Shown here one piece after another: positions 9,679-20,459 of a stretch of 64,000 bases of DNA (its first letter is position 1; each line of letters opens with the position of its first letter). A program made the position numbers and the translations under genes. The stretch covers positions 248,001 through 312,000 of the forward strand of contig NZ_QOKZ01000004.1 of the NCBI RefSeq assembly GCF_003697785.1, given 5' to 3'. Under the pieces are notes generated by a model. It was given only the letters and a program-made list of their open reading frames with translations. It made no database searches and was not told the origin of the DNA. Source of the DNA: Paracoccus alkanivorans (GTDB lineage: Bacteria; Pseudomonadota; Alphaproteobacteria; Rhodobacterales; Rhodobacteraceae).

Positions 9679-10314
9679 CTATTTGGTGCCAAACATCCGG
9701 TCGCCCGCATCACCGAGGCCCGGCACGATATAGCCATGATCGTCCAGCCGCTCGTCCAGCGCGGCGGTAAAGACCGGCACATCCGGATGAGCCTCCCGCA
9801 TCCGCTCGACCCCTTCGGGCGCGGCCAGAAGGCACAGGAAGCGCAGGTTCCTGGCGCCATGCTCCTTGAGCTTGTCGATGGCCGCCACCGAGGAATTTCC
9901 GGTCGCCAGCATCGGATCGACCACGATGGTCATCCTTGCATCCAGCGCATTGGGCACCTTGCAGTAATACTCGACCGGGCGCAGCGTTTCCGGGTCGCGG
10001 TAAAGTCCCACGAAACCGACCCGTGCCGAGGGGATCATTTCGAGGATCCCGTCCAGCAGCCCGTTCCCCGCCCGCAGGATCGAGATCAGCGCCAACTTCT
10101 TGCCCTCCAGCGTGGGGGCCTGCATCTGGCAGATCGGGGTTTCGATCGTGGTGGTAGTCAGTTCCAGCTCGCGCGTGACCTCATAGGCCAGAAGCAAGCT
10201 GATCTCGCGCAGCAATCGGCGGAAACCGGCGGTCGAGACATCCTTCTTGCGCATGATCGTCAGCTTGTGCTGGACCAGCGGGTGGTCGATGATGGTCAGG
10301 TGCTGCTTGGTCAC
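9679..10314 (-). CDS. upp: Uracil phosphoribosyltransferase
   Basis: A 211-residue Upp that makes UMP from uracil and PRPP. It contains the PRPP loop ([11 protein letters not shown]) and the family's N-terminal [15 protein letters not shown]. Translation starts at GTG 10314, which overlaps the add stop by GTGA. It is the last gene of a five-gene nucleoside salvage operon (cdd, deoA, deoB, add, upp), where it recycles the uracil released from uridine. Confidence 0.96.
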   Translation of the reverse strand: MTKQHLTIIDHPLVQHKLTIMRKKDVSTAGFRRLLREISLLLAYEVTRELELTTTTIETPICQMQAPTLEGKKLALISILRAGNGLLDGILEMIPSARVGFVGLYRDPETLRPVEYYCKVPNALDARMTIVVDPMLATGNSSVAAIDKLKEHGARNLRFLCLLAAPEGVERMREAHPDVPVFTAALDERLDDHGYIVPGLGDAGDRMFGTK

Positions 10315-11270
10315 GGGAACTCCTTTCTCAGCCCTTCGCGCGTTGTCTCGTCGCAAAAGGCGGCGTCGATGGCCCATCGGTTGATCTGTGCGAATTCCTC
10401 TTCGCCCCATCCGAAAGCATCGGCAAGGCGATTATATTCGTGCCGCATGCTGGTGTGGAAGAATGGCGGATCGTCGGTCGAGATGGTAACCCGGACTCCG
10501 GCATCCATCAATTTTGCGATCGGATGCCCGGGCCAATCGGGATAAATCCCCAACGCGATATTCGAGCCGGGGCAGATTTCGAGCACGGTGCCGCGCGCGG
10601 CCAGATCGCGAACCAACGCCGGGTCCTCGATAGCGCGGACACCGTGACCGATCCGGCTGACGCCAAGCGCGAGCGCCTGCCGTATGCTTTCCGGACCACC
10701 CCATTCACCGGCGTGGCAGGTCAGCCCCAGCCCGGCCTCGCGCGCGCAATCGAAGCTCCACGCGTAATCCGTCGCGGCACCCACCGCCTCGGCCCCGCCC
10801 ATGCCGAAACCGGCGATCCAGCCGCCCGCCGTTTCGGCTGCGCAAAGCGCGGATTTCTTCGCCCGTTCCGGACCGAAATGACGGATGGCGGTGACGATAC
10901 CTCGGCTGTCGATGCCCTGCCCGCGCATCCACTCGGCAATCTCTGTCATCGCCGCCAGATAATCGCGCCAGGCTGCCAGGTCTGCGCCGCCGCAGAATTC
11001 GGGAGAAACGAAGATCTCGGTATAGATCACCCCCTGCTCGGCCGAGCGTTCCAGCATCTCCTCCAGCAGGCGGGCGAAATCCTGCGGTGTTTGCAGCACG
11101 CTGGTCGCGGCCTCGTAGACACGCAGGAACGCATCGAAACCGCGATAGGCGTAATGGCCCCGCGCGTCGAAGATCCCCGACAGATCGACATGTTTCTCGG
11201 CCGCCAGCGCACGAATGAACGAGGGCGGCGCGGCTCCTTCGAGATGCAGGTGAAGTTCGATCTTTTTCAC
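10311..11270 (-). CDS. add: Adenosine deaminase
   Basis: A 319-residue adenosine/adenine deaminase-family protein that deaminates adenosine to inosine. Zinc ligands are visible: the N-terminal HLHLEG motif (HxH), CHAGEWGG with the third His and the ISTDDPPFF segment with the metal-binding Asp. The catalytic Glu follows CHAGE. It starts at GTG 11270 overlapping the deoB stop (GTGA), and its stop overlaps the upp start. The bacterial adenine deaminase subfamily is an alternative, but the nucleoside operon favours adenosine. Confidence 0.92.
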   Translation of the reverse strand: MKKIELHLHLEGAAPPSFIRALAAEKHVDLSGIFDARGHYAYRGFDAFLRVYEAATSVLQTPQDFARLLEEMLERSAEQGVIYTEIFVSPEFCGGADLAAWRDYLAAMTEIAEWMRGQGIDSRGIVTAIRHFGPERAKKSALCAAETAGGWIAGFGMGGAEAVGAATDYAWSFDCAREAGLGLTCHAGEWGGPESIRQALALGVSRIGHGVRAIEDPALVRDLAARGTVLEICPGSNIALGIYPDWPGHPIAKLMDAGVRVTISTDDPPFFHTSMRHEYNRLADAFGWGEEEFAQINRWAIDAAFCDETTREGLRKEFP

Positions 11271-12454
11271 AGGAAGGATTTTCCATGTTGCGGGGCGGGC
11301 AGGCCAAGATGCGCCATGACCGAGGCACCGATATCGCTGAACCCGATCTGCCCGATTTCGCGTTTGCCCAAACCAAAGCCCAGCACCGGAACCCTCTCTC
11401 GGGTGTGGTCGGTGCCGAACCAGCTTGGATCATTGCCGTGGTCGGCGGTAAAAATAGCAAGGTCGCCGGGGCGGAGCGTCTCGATCAACCGGCCCGCGAT
11501 GCCGTCGAACCATTCAAGCTGTGCGGCATAGCCGGGAATATCCCGCCGATGTCCGTAATTCGTGTCGAACTCGACGAAATTGGCGAAGGTCAGGCTTCCC
11601 GGCTCGGCCTCTTGCCCGAGGCGAAGGAGATGCCCGGCCAGATCGGCGTCGGATTTACCCTTGTGCAGATGGGTGATGCCGCGATGGCTGAAGATATCGC
11701 CGATCTTGCCGATGGCACGGGTGATCCGCCCTGCCTTCGCCGCGATGTCAAGGATCGTGTCGGCGGGTGGCGCGATGGCGAAATCGCGGCGGTTGGGGGT
11801 GCGTTTGAACCGCTCCGAGACCTCTCCGACAAAGGGCCGCGCGATGACCCGGCCCACCCGCATCTCGTGCAACATCGGCGCAAGCCCTTCGCATAGCGCC
11901 AGCAGCCGGTCGAGGCCGAAATGCTCTTCATGCGCGGCGATCTGCAAGACGCTGTCGACCGAGGTATAGCAGATCGGCCAGCCGCTGCGGATATGCCGGT
12001 CCCCGAAATCCTCGATGACCTGGGTGCCCGAAGCGTGGCAATTCGCCAAAATCCCCCCGGTTCCCGCCAATTCGCATATCCGCGCAGTGACCTCGGGCGG
12101 GAATGCCGGGATCGTCTTGGGGAAATAATGCCATTCCCAGGGCACCGGAACACCCGCCATCTCCCAATGGCCGGAGGGAGTATCCTTGCCCGCAGAGATC
12201 TCGGTCGCCGCGCCCCAGAGTCCTTGCGGCTCGGCATTCAGTCCGGGCGCCTCCTGCCCGCTGGCAAGGCGGATGGCGGCACCCAGCCCCAAGCGGTCGA
12301 GATGGGGCATATGCAGCGGTTGCGCCTGCGCAATATGGCCGACGGTATTGGCGCCGGTATCGGGCCTGCCATCGTTGAAGAAGCGGTCGGCGTCCGGTGC
12401 GCCGCCGATGCCGACGCTGTCCATGACGATCAGGAATGCACGATTCTCAGTCAT
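11267..12454 (-). CDS. deoB: Phosphopentomutase
   Basis: A 395-residue DeoB that interconverts (deoxy)ribose 1- and 5-phosphates. It is an alkaline-phosphatase-superfamily enzyme with two Mn ions. The N-terminus VMDSVGIGGAPD carries the first metal Asp, and the C-terminal DHGNDPSWFGTDHTRER carries the others. ATG 12454 is the start because the family N-terminus begins there; the 79 codons before it belong to deoA's antisense-like extension. It overlaps deoA by 8 bases and add by 4. Confidence 0.95.
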   Translation of the reverse strand: MTENRAFLIVMDSVGIGGAPDADRFFNDGRPDTGANTVGHIAQAQPLHMPHLDRLGLGAAIRLASGQEAPGLNAEPQGLWGAATEISAGKDTPSGHWEMAGVPVPWEWHYFPKTIPAFPPEVTARICELAGTGGILANCHASGTQVIEDFGDRHIRSGWPICYTSVDSVLQIAAHEEHFGLDRLLALCEGLAPMLHEMRVGRVIARPFVGEVSERFKRTPNRRDFAIAPPADTILDIAAKAGRITRAIGKIGDIFSHRGITHLHKGKSDADLAGHLLRLGQEAEPGSLTFANFVEFDTNYGHRRDIPGYAAQLEWFDGIAGRLIETLRPGDLAIFTADHGNDPSWFGTDHTRERVPVLGFGLGKREIGQIGFSDIGASVMAHLGLPAPQHGKSFL

Positions 12455-13736
12455 CTGCACAAATCCTGTCGCGAACCAGCGGGCCGGACGTGACGCGCTC
12501 ACCGATCCGGTAAGCCGCCTGCACCGCGGCGATGGCAATCTCGGCGGCGGTCTCATCCGGCGCATGGACGATGGCCAGCGGCGCATCGGGACCGACCGGC
12601 TCGCCCAGCCTGGCCAGAGCGGACAGGCCCACGCGATGGTCGATTCTTTCCCCGGCCCGGACGCGCCCGCCGCCCAGGGCGACGACGGCATGGCCCAGGG
12701 CGGTCACGTCGATTCCCGCCACGGCACCGTCGGACACAGGCACCGGCAGGATGACCGGAGCAGCGGTCAAATAGGCTTCGGGCCGGTCGATCAGATCGTC
12801 CGGTCCGCCCTGCGCCGCGACCATGCGGCCAAAGACCTCTGCAGCGGCCCCGTTGTCCAGCGCCTGTTCCAGCCCCTCGGAGTCCTGCCCAACCAGTCGC
12901 AGGCATTCCGCCGACAACGCCAGCACCAGATCCCGCAAGGCTCCCTTTTCACCGCGCAGCACCCGGATCGCTTCGGCTACTTCCAACGCATTCCCGGCGC
13001 TGCGGGCAAGTGGCTGATCCATGTCAGTGATCAGCGCGGATGTCCGGCATCCAGCTCCGTTCGCCGTCTGCACCAACACCTTTGCCAGACGCTCCGATGC
13101 TTCCGGTTCCCGCATGAACGCGCCCGACCCCGCCTTGACATCCAGCACCAGCGCATCCAGCCCCGCCGCCAGCTTTTTCGACAGGATCGAGGCGGTGATC
13201 AGATCGATCGACTCGACGGTCGCCGATTCGTCGCGGATCGCGTAAAGGCGCCGGTCGGCAGGGGCGAAATCGGCCGTCGCAGCAACGATCGCGCAGCCGG
13301 TATTATTCACGATCCGGCGAAACTGTTCCTCGGATTGATCGCAAATAAAGCCGGGGATCGCCTCCAGCTTGTCCAGCGTGCCGCCGGTATGGCCCAGTCC
13401 GCGCCCCGAGATCATCGGCACGAATACTCCGCACGCTGCCAGCAAGGGCGCAAGGACCAGGCTGACCGTGTCGCCAATCCCACCGGTCGAATGCTTGTCC
13501 ACCACCGGTCCCGGCAGTTCCCACCGCATCACATGCCCGGAATCGCGCATCGCCCTTGTCAGCGCCACCCTGCCCTTCTCTCCCAATCCACGGGTCAGAA
13601 CGGCCATCGCGAATGCCCCGGCCTGCGCATCCGAGACAGAGCCATTGGCCAGCCCCTGTGCCATAAGCGCCGCACCGGAGCCATCCAGCCCGCGACCGTC
13701 CCTCACCGCCGCGATGACGCTGCACGGATCGGTCAT
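12447..13736 (-). CDS. deoA: Thymidine phosphorylase
   Basis: A 429-residue pyrimidine-nucleoside phosphorylase that splits thymidine or deoxyuridine into base and deoxyribose 1-phosphate, feeding DeoB. The diagnostic stretch DKHSTGGIGDTVSLVLAP followed by GRGLGHTGGTLDKLE is present and complete. ATG 13736 overlaps the cdd stop (ATGA). The C-terminal PYNP domain is present and length matches the family. Confidence 0.95.
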   Translation of the reverse strand: MTDPCSVIAAVRDGRGLDGSGAALMAQGLANGSVSDAQAGAFAMAVLTRGLGEKGRVALTRAMRDSGHVMRWELPGPVVDKHSTGGIGDTVSLVLAPLLAACGVFVPMISGRGLGHTGGTLDKLEAIPGFICDQSEEQFRRIVNNTGCAIVAATADFAPADRRLYAIRDESATVESIDLITASILSKKLAAGLDALVLDVKAGSGAFMREPEASERLAKVLVQTANGAGCRTSALITDMDQPLARSAGNALEVAEAIRVLRGEKGALRDLVLALSAECLRLVGQDSEGLEQALDNGAAAEVFGRMVAAQGGPDDLIDRPEAYLTAAPVILPVPVSDGAVAGIDVTALGHAVVALGGGRVRAGERIDHRVGLSALARLGEPVGPDAPLAIVHAPDETAAEIAIAAVQAAYRIGERVTSGPLVRDRICADD

Positions 13737-14128
13737 GATGTCTTGCTCATATGGCCCGAATCGAAGCGACCCGGCAGAAGCTCCCCAATTGTCGTGGCCA
13801 ATGTCGCACCGCCGGTCGTGGCCAGCAGCACGGGCGTGTCCGCCCGCCCGAATTCGGCCAGCTTCTGGCGGCAACCGCCGCAAGGCGGCACAGGGCCGGG
13901 ACTGTCGGCAATGACGGCAACCTCGACCAGTTCGGTCTCTCCGGCCGCGACCATCGCGGCGATGGCCCCGGCCTCGGCGCAGGTGCCCTCGGGATAGGCG
14001 ACATTCTCGACATTGCAGCCGCGATAAACGGCCCCCGAAGCGCCGCGGATCGCCGCCCCGACCTTGAAATGCGAATAGGGGGCGTAGGCCGAATCACGCA
14101 CCTCCCGTGCGGCATCCAGTAGTGACAT
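13733..14128 (-). CDS. cdd: Cytidine deaminase
   Basis: A 131-residue homotetrameric-type cytidine deaminase. The zinc site is TCAEAGAI (Cys ligand and catalytic Glu) with PCGGCRQKL supplying the two further Cys ligands. NVENVAYPEG is the substrate-binding stretch. It is the first gene of the salvage operon, and its product uridine/deoxyuridine is the substrate of DeoA. The promoter should lie in 14129-14257, the region shared with the divergent malic enzyme gene. Confidence 0.94.
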   Translation of the reverse strand: MSLLDAAREVRDSAYAPYSHFKVGAAIRGASGAVYRGCNVENVAYPEGTCAEAGAIAAMVAAGETELVEVAVIADSPGPVPPCGGCRQKLAEFGRADTPVLLATTGGATLATTIGELLPGRFDSGHMSKTS

Positions 14129-14257
14129 CGCTCTCCCCGTTTATGGTTGCGTTTCAAGTTTTGCGCGTCATCCGGCGTCAACGCAAGCCGAACCCTCCTG
14201 TTCCCCGCCGCGGAAATGGTTTAACGGTGAACTAACCTGAAATCGGAGGGGGCAAAA

Positions 14258-16537
14258 ATGAACGACCGCAGGCAGGACAGCGCCCGGCAATCGGCACTGG
14301 ATTATCACGAATTCCCACGCCCGGGTAAGCTGGAGATCCGGGCGACCAAGCCGCTGGCCAATGGCCGCGACCTGTCCCGCGCCTACTCCCCCGGCGTCGC
14401 CGAGGCCTGCCTGGAGATCAAGGCCGATCCGGCCAATGCCAGCCGCTATACCTCGCGTGGCAATCTCGTGGCTGTGGTGTCGAATGGAACCGCGGTGCTG
14501 GGATTGGGCAATATCGGCGCGGCGGCCTCCAAGCCGGTCATGGAGGGCAAGGCAGTCCTGTTCAAGAAATTCGCCAATATCGATTGCTTCGATATCGAAG
14601 TGAACGAATCCGATCCCGAGAAACTGGCCGAGATCGTCTGTTCGCTGGAGCCGACCTTCGGTGCGATCAACCTTGAAGACATCAAGGCCCCCGATTGCTT
14701 CATCGTCGAAAAGCTGTGCCGCGAGCGGATGAATATCCCGGTTTTCCACGACGACCAGCACGGCACCGCCATCGTCGTGGGCGCCGCCGCCACCAATGCG
14801 CTGCGCGTGGCGGGCAAGACATTCACGGATATCAAGGTGGTTTCGACCGGAGGAGGTGCCGCCGGAATAGCCTGCCTCGACATGCTGCTGAAACTGGGCG
14901 TCAAGCGCGAGAATGTCTGGCTCTGCGATATCAACGGGTTGGTTTATGAAGGCCGGGTCGAGGACATGAATCCGCAAAAGGCCGCTTATGCACAGGCCAG
15001 CGATCTGCGGACGCTCGACGAGGTGATAGAGGGAACGGATCTGTTCCTTGGCCTGTCGGGGCCGGGCGTTCTGACACCCGAAATGGTGCAGAAGATGGGC
15101 AAGCAGCCGATCATCTTCGCGCTGGCCAATCCCACGCCCGAGATCCTGCCCGAGGATGCCCGCGCCGTTGCGCCCGATGCGATCATCGCCACCGGGCGAA
15201 GCGATTTTCCCAACCAGGTCAACAATGTGCTGTGCTTTCCATTCATCTTCCGGGGCGCGCTGGATGTTGGGGCAACCACCATCAATGACGAGATGGAGAT
15301 AGCCTGCGTCGAAGGTATCGCGGCATTGGCCCGCGCAACCACGGCTGCCGAAGCCGCTGCCGCCTATCGCGGCGAGACGCTGACCTTCGGCCCGGATTAC
15401 CTGATCCCCAAGCCCTTCGACCCGCGCCTGATCGGCGTCGTGTCCTCCGCCGTCGCCCGCGCCGCGATGGAATCCGGCGTGGCGACCCGTCCGATCGAGG
15501 ATCTCGACACCTACAAGCGCAAGCTGGACAGCTCGGTCTTCCGTTCGGCGCTGATCATGCGCCCGGTCTTCGAGGCCGCCGCCACAGCCACCCGCCGCAT
15601 CGTCTTTGCCGAGGGCGAGGACGAACGCGTGCTGCGCGCCGCCAACGCGATGCTGGAAGAAACCACCGATGTGCCGATCCTGATCGGCCGCCCCGAGGTG
15701 ATCTCGATGCGCGCCGAACGCGCCGGCCTGCCGATCCGGCCCGAGCGGGATTTCGAGATCGTGAACCCCGAAAACGATCCGCGCTATCGCGATTACTGGG
15801 AGACATATCACCATTTGATGGCGCGGCGCGGGGTCAGCCCCGACATCGCCCGGGCCATCATGCGCACCAATACCACCGCCATCGGCGCGGTCATGGTGCA
15901 TCGCGAAGAGGCCGACAGCATGATCTGCGGGACCTTCGGTCAGTATTCGTGGCATCTGCAATATATCCGCCAGGTGCTGGCCCGCGATGGGTTGCAGCCG
16001 GTCGGAGCCCTGTCGATGATCATTCTGGAGGACGGGCCGCTCTTCATCGCCGACACGCAATGTCATAACGATCCGACTCCGCAGCAGGTGGCCGAGACGG
16101 TCATCGGCGCCGCCCGCCATGTCCGCCGCTTTGGCGTAACGCCGCGCATCGCGCTGTGCAGCCACTCGCAATTCGGCAATCTCGACAGCTATACCGGGCG
16201 CAAGATGCGGGCGGCGATGGAATTGCTGGACGCCCGGAAGCCCGATTTCATGTATGATGGCGAGATGCATGTCGACGCAGCGCTCGATCCTGCTTTGCGC
16301 GAGCGCATCTTCCCCGGATCGCGCCTGGAAGGTGCGGCGAATACGGTGATCTTCCCCGGCACCGATGCGGCATCCGGCGTGCGTAACGCGCTGAAAATGT
16401 GTGCCAACGGGCTGGAGGTCGGGCCGATCCTGATGGGGATGGGCAACCGCGCCCATATCGTTACTCCCTCGATCACCCCGCGCGGGCTGCTGAACATGAG
16501 CGTGCTCGCGGGAACACCGGTTGCTCACTACAGTTAG
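14258..16537 (+). CDS. maeB: NADP-type malic enzyme fused to a phosphotransacetylase-like domain
   Basis: A 759-residue MaeB that decarboxylates malate to pyruvate. Residues ~1-150 form the malic N-domain and ~155-400 the NAD(P)-binding domain, with GLGNIG and [13 protein letters not shown] glycine motifs. Residues ~430-759 form a phosphotransacetylase-like domain. In this fusion class the last part usually regulates by binding acetyl-CoA and is not catalytic. ATG 14258 has GGAGGGG seven bases upstream. It is a single gene, divergent from the cdd operon. Confidence 0.95.
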   Translation: MNDRRQDSARQSALDYHEFPRPGKLEIRATKPLANGRDLSRAYSPGVAEACLEIKADPANASRYTSRGNLVAVVSNGTAVLGLGNIGAAASKPVMEGKAVLFKKFANIDCFDIEVNESDPEKLAEIVCSLEPTFGAINLEDIKAPDCFIVEKLCRERMNIPVFHDDQHGTAIVVGAAATNALRVAGKTFTDIKVVSTGGGAAGIACLDMLLKLGVKRENVWLCDINGLVYEGRVEDMNPQKAAYAQASDLRTLDEVIEGTDLFLGLSGPGVLTPEMVQKMGKQPIIFALANPTPEILPEDARAVAPDAIIATGRSDFPNQVNNVLCFPFIFRGALDVGATTINDEMEIACVEGIAALARATTAAEAAAAYRGETLTFGPDYLIPKPFDPRLIGVVSSAVARAAMESGVATRPIEDLDTYKRKLDSSVFRSALIMRPVFEAAATATRRIVFAEGEDERVLRAANAMLEETTDVPILIGRPEVISMRAERAGLPIRPERDFEIVNPENDPRYRDYWETYHHLMARRGVSPDIARAIMRTNTTAIGAVMVHREEADSMICGTFGQYSWHLQYIRQVLARDGLQPVGALSMIILEDGPLFIADTQCHNDPTPQQVAETVIGAARHVRRFGVTPRIALCSHSQFGNLDSYTGRKMRAAMELLDARKPDFMYDGEMHVDAALDPALRERIFPGSRLEGAANTVIFPGTDAASGVRNALKMCANGLEVGPILMGMGNRAHIVTPSITPRGLLNMSVLAGTPVAHYS

Positions 16538-16668
16538 GAGCCGATATTACCTCCTGTAAAGTCAGGGTCGCCCGTCGCTGCCCCGTGTCATCCGGGTAAA
16601 GAAGAAGCGGAGTTGCGGCGGGCCGACCTGATCGCGTAACACTTCCCTGACGCAGGGAGGGGCGAGAC

Positions 16669-18564
16669 ATGGCTTATCGTGACGTTTACGACGCTTGGAA
16701 ATCGGACCCGGAAGGGTTCTGGATGGAAGCGGCGCGGCAAATCGATTGGGAGCGTGCGCCCAGCCGTGCCTGGTTCGATCAGGGACCGGTGGGCGAATGG
16801 TTTTCCGATGCGCTGGTCAATACCTGCTGGAACGCGGTCGACCGTCATGTCGAAGCCGGGCGGGGCGATCAACCCGCCATCATCCACGACAGCCCCATTA
16901 CGGGAACGAGCCGGTGCCTGAGCTTCGCGGAACTGCGAGACCGGGTGGCGCGGCTGGCCGGCGCGCTGCGGGCCGGGGGCGTCGGCAAGGGGGACCGTGT
17001 CATCATCTATATGCCGATGGTTCCCGAGGCGCTGGAGGCGATGCTGGCCTGCACCCGGATCGGCGCGATTCACTCGGTTGTCTTCGGTGGTTTTGCAGCG
17101 CGTGAGCTGGCCATCCGGATCGATGACGCCAAGCCCCGCGCCATCATCGCCGCCTCCTGCGGGCTGGAACCCGGCCGCGTCGTCCGATACAAGCCCCTGC
17201 TGGATGCGGCTATCGAAACCGCCAGCCACAAGCCCGAATTCTGCGTGATACTGCAGCGGGAGCAGGACATCGCCGAACTCATCCCGGGCCGCGATCACGA
17301 GTGGCACGAGTTCCAGCAGGGGGCCGCACCTGCCGATTGCGTTGCCGTCGAGGGCAACCACCCGGCCTATATCCTTTATACCTCGGGCACGACCGGCCAA
17401 CCCAAGGGTGTCGTGCGCCATACCGCCGGGCATCTCGTGGCACTGAACTGGTCAATGAGGAATATCTACGGCATCGATGCGGGCGACGTGTTCTGGGCCG
17501 CTTCGGATGTCGGTTGGGTCGTCGGACACAGCTATATCTGCTATGCACCCCTGATCGCGGGCGCGACCACCATCGTCTTTGAGGGCAAGCCCGTAGGCAC
17601 GCCCGACGCTGGAACCATCTGGCGGGTGATAAGCGACCACAAGGTCAAGAGCTTCTTCACCGCTCCCACGGCCATCCGCGCCGTCAAGCGCGAGGATCCT
17701 GCCGGTGAATTGATCGGAAATTACGACCTGTCCGGCCTGCAGGCGGTTTTCCTTGCAGGTGAACGTGCCGACCCCGACACGATCCAATGGCTGGAGGATC
17801 GCCTGCATCTGCCGGTGCTGGACCATTGGTGGCAAACCGAGACCGGATGGGCCATCGCAGCCAATCCCTTCGGAATCGAGCATATGCCCGTCAAGAAAGG
17901 GAGCCCCTCGGTCGCCATGCCCGGCTATGACGTGCAGATACTGGATGATGCGGGGGCAACGGTCCCGATGGGAACGCTTGGCGCAATCGCGGTCAAGCTG
18001 CCGCTGCCGCCGGGCACCCTGCCCATGCTGTGGAATGCCGAGGAGCGGTTCCGCAAGGCCTATCTGGACCGTTTTCCCGGCTATTACGAAACGGGCGATG
18101 CGGGCTATGTCGACGAGGACGGTTACCTCTACATCATGGCGCGTACCGATGACGTGATCAACGTCGCGGGCCATCGCCTGTCCACCGGCGCGATAGAGGA
18201 AGTCCTGGCCTCGCACCCGGCGGTTGCGGAATGTGCTGTGATCGGGGCCGCGGACAGGCTGAAAGGCGAGGTGCCGCTGGGCCTTTTGTGCCTCAAGCGA
18301 GGTGTCCAGACCAGCAATGAGCAGGTCATCCGCGAAATCGTGGCACTGGTTCGGGACAGGATCGGCCCGGTGGCCGCGTTCCGGAACGCCTGCGTGGTGG
18401 ACCGGCTGCCCAAGACCCGTTCGGGCAAGATCTTGCGGGGAATGATGGTCAGGATAGCGAACGGAGAAGATGTCGATGCTCCCGCCACGATCGACGACCC
18501 GGCCATTCTTGACGAAATCGCTGCGGCATTGGGCCAGATCGGCTATGCGCGACGGCAGGGATGA
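16669..18564 (+). CDS. prpE: Propionyl-CoA synthetase (acyl-CoA synthetase family)
   Basis: A 631-residue adenylate-forming enzyme of the ACS family, activating propionate (or acetate) to its CoA ester through an acyl-adenylate. The P-loop YTSGTTGQPKG lies near 235-245, the adenine site includes WWQTETGWA, and the catalytic lysine is in KTRSGKILR near residue 588. The N-terminal YRDVYDAWKSDPEGFW is typical of PrpE and not of Acs. The ATG follows GGGAGGGG. The lysine context suggests control by acetylation. No methylcitrate or methylmalonyl genes lie nearby. Confidence 0.88.
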   Translation: MAYRDVYDAWKSDPEGFWMEAARQIDWERAPSRAWFDQGPVGEWFSDALVNTCWNAVDRHVEAGRGDQPAIIHDSPITGTSRCLSFAELRDRVARLAGALRAGGVGKGDRVIIYMPMVPEALEAMLACTRIGAIHSVVFGGFAARELAIRIDDAKPRAIIAASCGLEPGRVVRYKPLLDAAIETASHKPEFCVILQREQDIAELIPGRDHEWHEFQQGAAPADCVAVEGNHPAYILYTSGTTGQPKGVVRHTAGHLVALNWSMRNIYGIDAGDVFWAASDVGWVVGHSYICYAPLIAGATTIVFEGKPVGTPDAGTIWRVISDHKVKSFFTAPTAIRAVKREDPAGELIGNYDLSGLQAVFLAGERADPDTIQWLEDRLHLPVLDHWWQTETGWAIAANPFGIEHMPVKKGSPSVAMPGYDVQILDDAGATVPMGTLGAIAVKLPLPPGTLPMLWNAEERFRKAYLDRFPGYYETGDAGYVDEDGYLYIMARTDDVINVAGHRLSTGAIEEVLASHPAVAECAVIGAADRLKGEVPLGLLCLKRGVQTSNEQVIREIVALVRDRIGPVAAFRNACVVDRLPKTRSGKILRGMMVRIANGEDVDAPATIDDPAILDEIAAALGQIGYARRQG

Positions 18565-18843
18565 CCTCTTGTCTGTTGATCACCCCTCCGCATATCGATG
18601 CTGAAACGCCCGGTAATTTCGTCATAGGTATCAATAGGCGAGACGCGGCGTCCGATCGCTGGATTCCGCCCGGGCAGTGATCGGACCCGACAATGAAGAA
18701 TTTTATAAACGAGGCGGCAAAGCCGACTCGGTGAAAGAACACCCCCGGCCGGATGCTCCTTTGCTTGTCATGCCAATCGGCGCCATGTAGCATTCAATCT
18801 GATATGACGCGGAGCCCCTTGTTCGGCATATGGCAGGATCGAA

Positions 18844-19554
18844 ATGGCATTGATGGAAAGCAAATGGGCAGACGCCAGCATTTTTGAACCATATGTTGCT
18901 TTCAAGGTAGAGCCGTTAATAAGAGATCAGGGAGTCAACATTCGCACCGATCTGTTTGCGAAATCAAATAAGAACCAATCCCCCTCCCACCTTCGAAAAC
19001 GCATGGTCGATTACGGCAGAAATGTAGCCATGGTTGAGACCGTTTCATTATTCAAGGCAATCAAACGGGCGAATCTCACGGAAGAATCCGACATTACATT
19101 TCTGGACGCCCATTTGCTTGCCTATTCAATCATGCTCCATCGCCTTCAGCAGAATAATGGCGTACGGAGAAATGCTGTTGAATCGGAATGGAAGAACCAG
19201 TTCGCCAACGATATCGCCTATCTCATTTTCTGCACGGGAGATGATCTTCGCCATGGCCAGAGCATTGGCTGGGATTTTTATCGCGATATTCGAGAATCCG
19301 ATAATGCCCCATCCCCGGAATTTTATATCTCCCTGTTTTTAGAAATTCGCCGGCGCCGCACAAACGGAAACAAGAAGCCTTACAACAAGCCAATCTCCTT
19401 CGACGATGACGTGGAATCGAATAATTTTGGGCTTTACCTTCCGGAAGAGATATTCAGCATCTCCCTGGAAAAAGCTCAGGATTGGAGTGATCTGGCCCAG
19501 GCTGCGACCGATTTGTTCGCGGCCTCGGATATAGATTTCTGGAGCGCATCCTAA
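18844..19554 (+). CDS. Orphan cytosolic protein of unknown function, AT-rich
   Basis: A 236-residue protein that I do not recognise. It has no signal peptide and no membrane segment. It is rich in charged and aromatic residues, with likely helices (FLDAHLLAYSIMLHRLQQNN) and an acidic C-terminus. CAGGATCG before ATG 18844 gives an acceptable ribosome site. Base use is clearly AT-richer than the neighbours, with many AAT, GAA and ATT codons. This suggests recent transfer, and it sits alone between prpE and a convergent small gene. The 279 bases upstream (18565-18843) hold no gene I can support. Confidence 0.6.
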   Translation: MALMESKWADASIFEPYVAFKVEPLIRDQGVNIRTDLFAKSNKNQSPSHLRKRMVDYGRNVAMVETVSLFKAIKRANLTEESDITFLDAHLLAYSIMLHRLQQNNGVRRNAVESEWKNQFANDIAYLIFCTGDDLRHGQSIGWDFYRDIRESDNAPSPEFYISLFLEIRRRRTNGNKKPYNKPISFDDDVESNNFGLYLPEEIFSISLEKAQDWSDLAQAATDLFAASDIDFWSAS

Positions 19555-19826
19555 CGCAGTTTGCGCTTATTCGGATCCGGGTCGGCCCACTTCTTGATGC
19601 AAATATCCCCGGGGGTCGCCGGCCGGTCGCACCACTGGTTCGAAAACCAGCCGGCGACGGGGCAGCGCCTCCGGCCCATCGCGGGATGCAGCTCGCGGCT
19701 GAACCCGGTTAACTGCAGACTGCTCTGGATATGAGCCATCAAGCAATCGCCCATTTGAATTCCAATCATTGCAGGCATGAGACAAAACGAGTCTCCGGCA
19801 GATTGCTTCCACAGGGTATCAACCAA
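19551..19826 (-). CDS. Small hypothetical protein, Cys/Trp-rich
   Basis: An open frame of 91 residues converging on the orphan gene, with stops overlapping by a few bases. The C-terminal 40 residues (from CPVAGWFSNQWCDRPATPGD onward, then ICIKKWADPDP) look like a folded, conserved segment with several Cys and Trp. The N-terminal half contains several Met and is less convincing, so a start at an internal ATG is possible. Base composition matches the host chromosome more than the orphan gene does. I cannot name a function. Confidence 0.4.
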   Translation of the reverse strand: MVDTLWKQSAGDSFCLMPAMIGIQMGDCLMAHIQSSLQLTGFSRELHPAMGRRRCPVAGWFSNQWCDRPATPGDICIKKWADPDPNKRKLR

Positions 19827-19852
19827 ATCTCGGAGGGCTCGGCGCCCAACGT

Positions 19853-20332
19853 TCAGGGTGTTTCCACGTCAAGGGGCCACGCGGTGGTTACCATGATCGG
19901 TTCCATGGAAAACTTCGAGGTGACATTCCGGCAGGAAAGAGCGCGGGTTAATTGCAGGTAGAATTCGTCAAATGCGTCCATGCCCGAAACCACCACCTTG
20001 AGCAGATAGTCGACGTCACCCGCCAGACGATGCACCTCAACGATCGATGGAAAACGGGGGATCATCTTGCGAAATTCCGCGCGCCATTCCGGAGTATGAT
20101 CCGGAGCCTCGATCTCCACGAAGACAGTCAGGCCAAGGCCGATCATCGCCGGGTCGACCTGTGCGACGCGTCCTGTGATGATCCCGGCCGCTTCCAGCTT
20201 CTGGATCCGTTTCCAGCAGGGGGTCTGTGACAGGCCAACACGCTCGGCAAGCTGTGCCACTGGCAGCGTCGTGTCACGCATCAGTTGGCTCAGTATCTTC
20301 CTGTCAATTCTGTCAAGTGCGGGTTTGCTCAT
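19853..20332 (-). CDS. Lrp/AsnC-family transcription regulator
   Basis: A 159-residue Lrp-type regulator. The N-terminal winged helix-turn-helix starts LDRIDRKILSQLMRD and reads on through VAQLAERVGLSQTPCWKRI. The C-terminal RAM domain contains the family's G.VDYLLKVVV strand. Such proteins form octamers and respond to amino acids. It lies downstream of cysA on the same strand with a gap of about 127 bases, so it may be independent. The target is unknown. Confidence 0.9.
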   Translation of the reverse strand: MSKPALDRIDRKILSQLMRDTTLPVAQLAERVGLSQTPCWKRIQKLEAAGIITGRVAQVDPAMIGLGLTVFVEIEAPDHTPEWRAEFRKMIPRFPSIVEVHRLAGDVDYLLKVVVSGMDAFDEFYLQLTRALSCRNVTSKFSMEPIMVTTAWPLDVETP

Positions 20333-20459
20333 CCATGTAACCCAACGTCAACTGCGACAAATATGATAGAAGCCGGGCGAAGAGTTCCCGCTCGGCTCGC
20401 GCGCGAAGCCAACGCATGACGTCCGATGGTAGACCATGTCGCATCGCATCGGAACATTC

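Noticed and set aside
12186..13997. 603-codon plus-strand frame opposite deoB, deoA and cdd
   Set aside because: Antisense shadow crossing three intact genes.
14168..16528. Very long open frame on the minus strand (786 codons) opposite maeB
   Set aside because: It is the mirror of a GC-rich, clearly assigned malic enzyme gene; the product is His/Asp/Gly-rich without domain signs.
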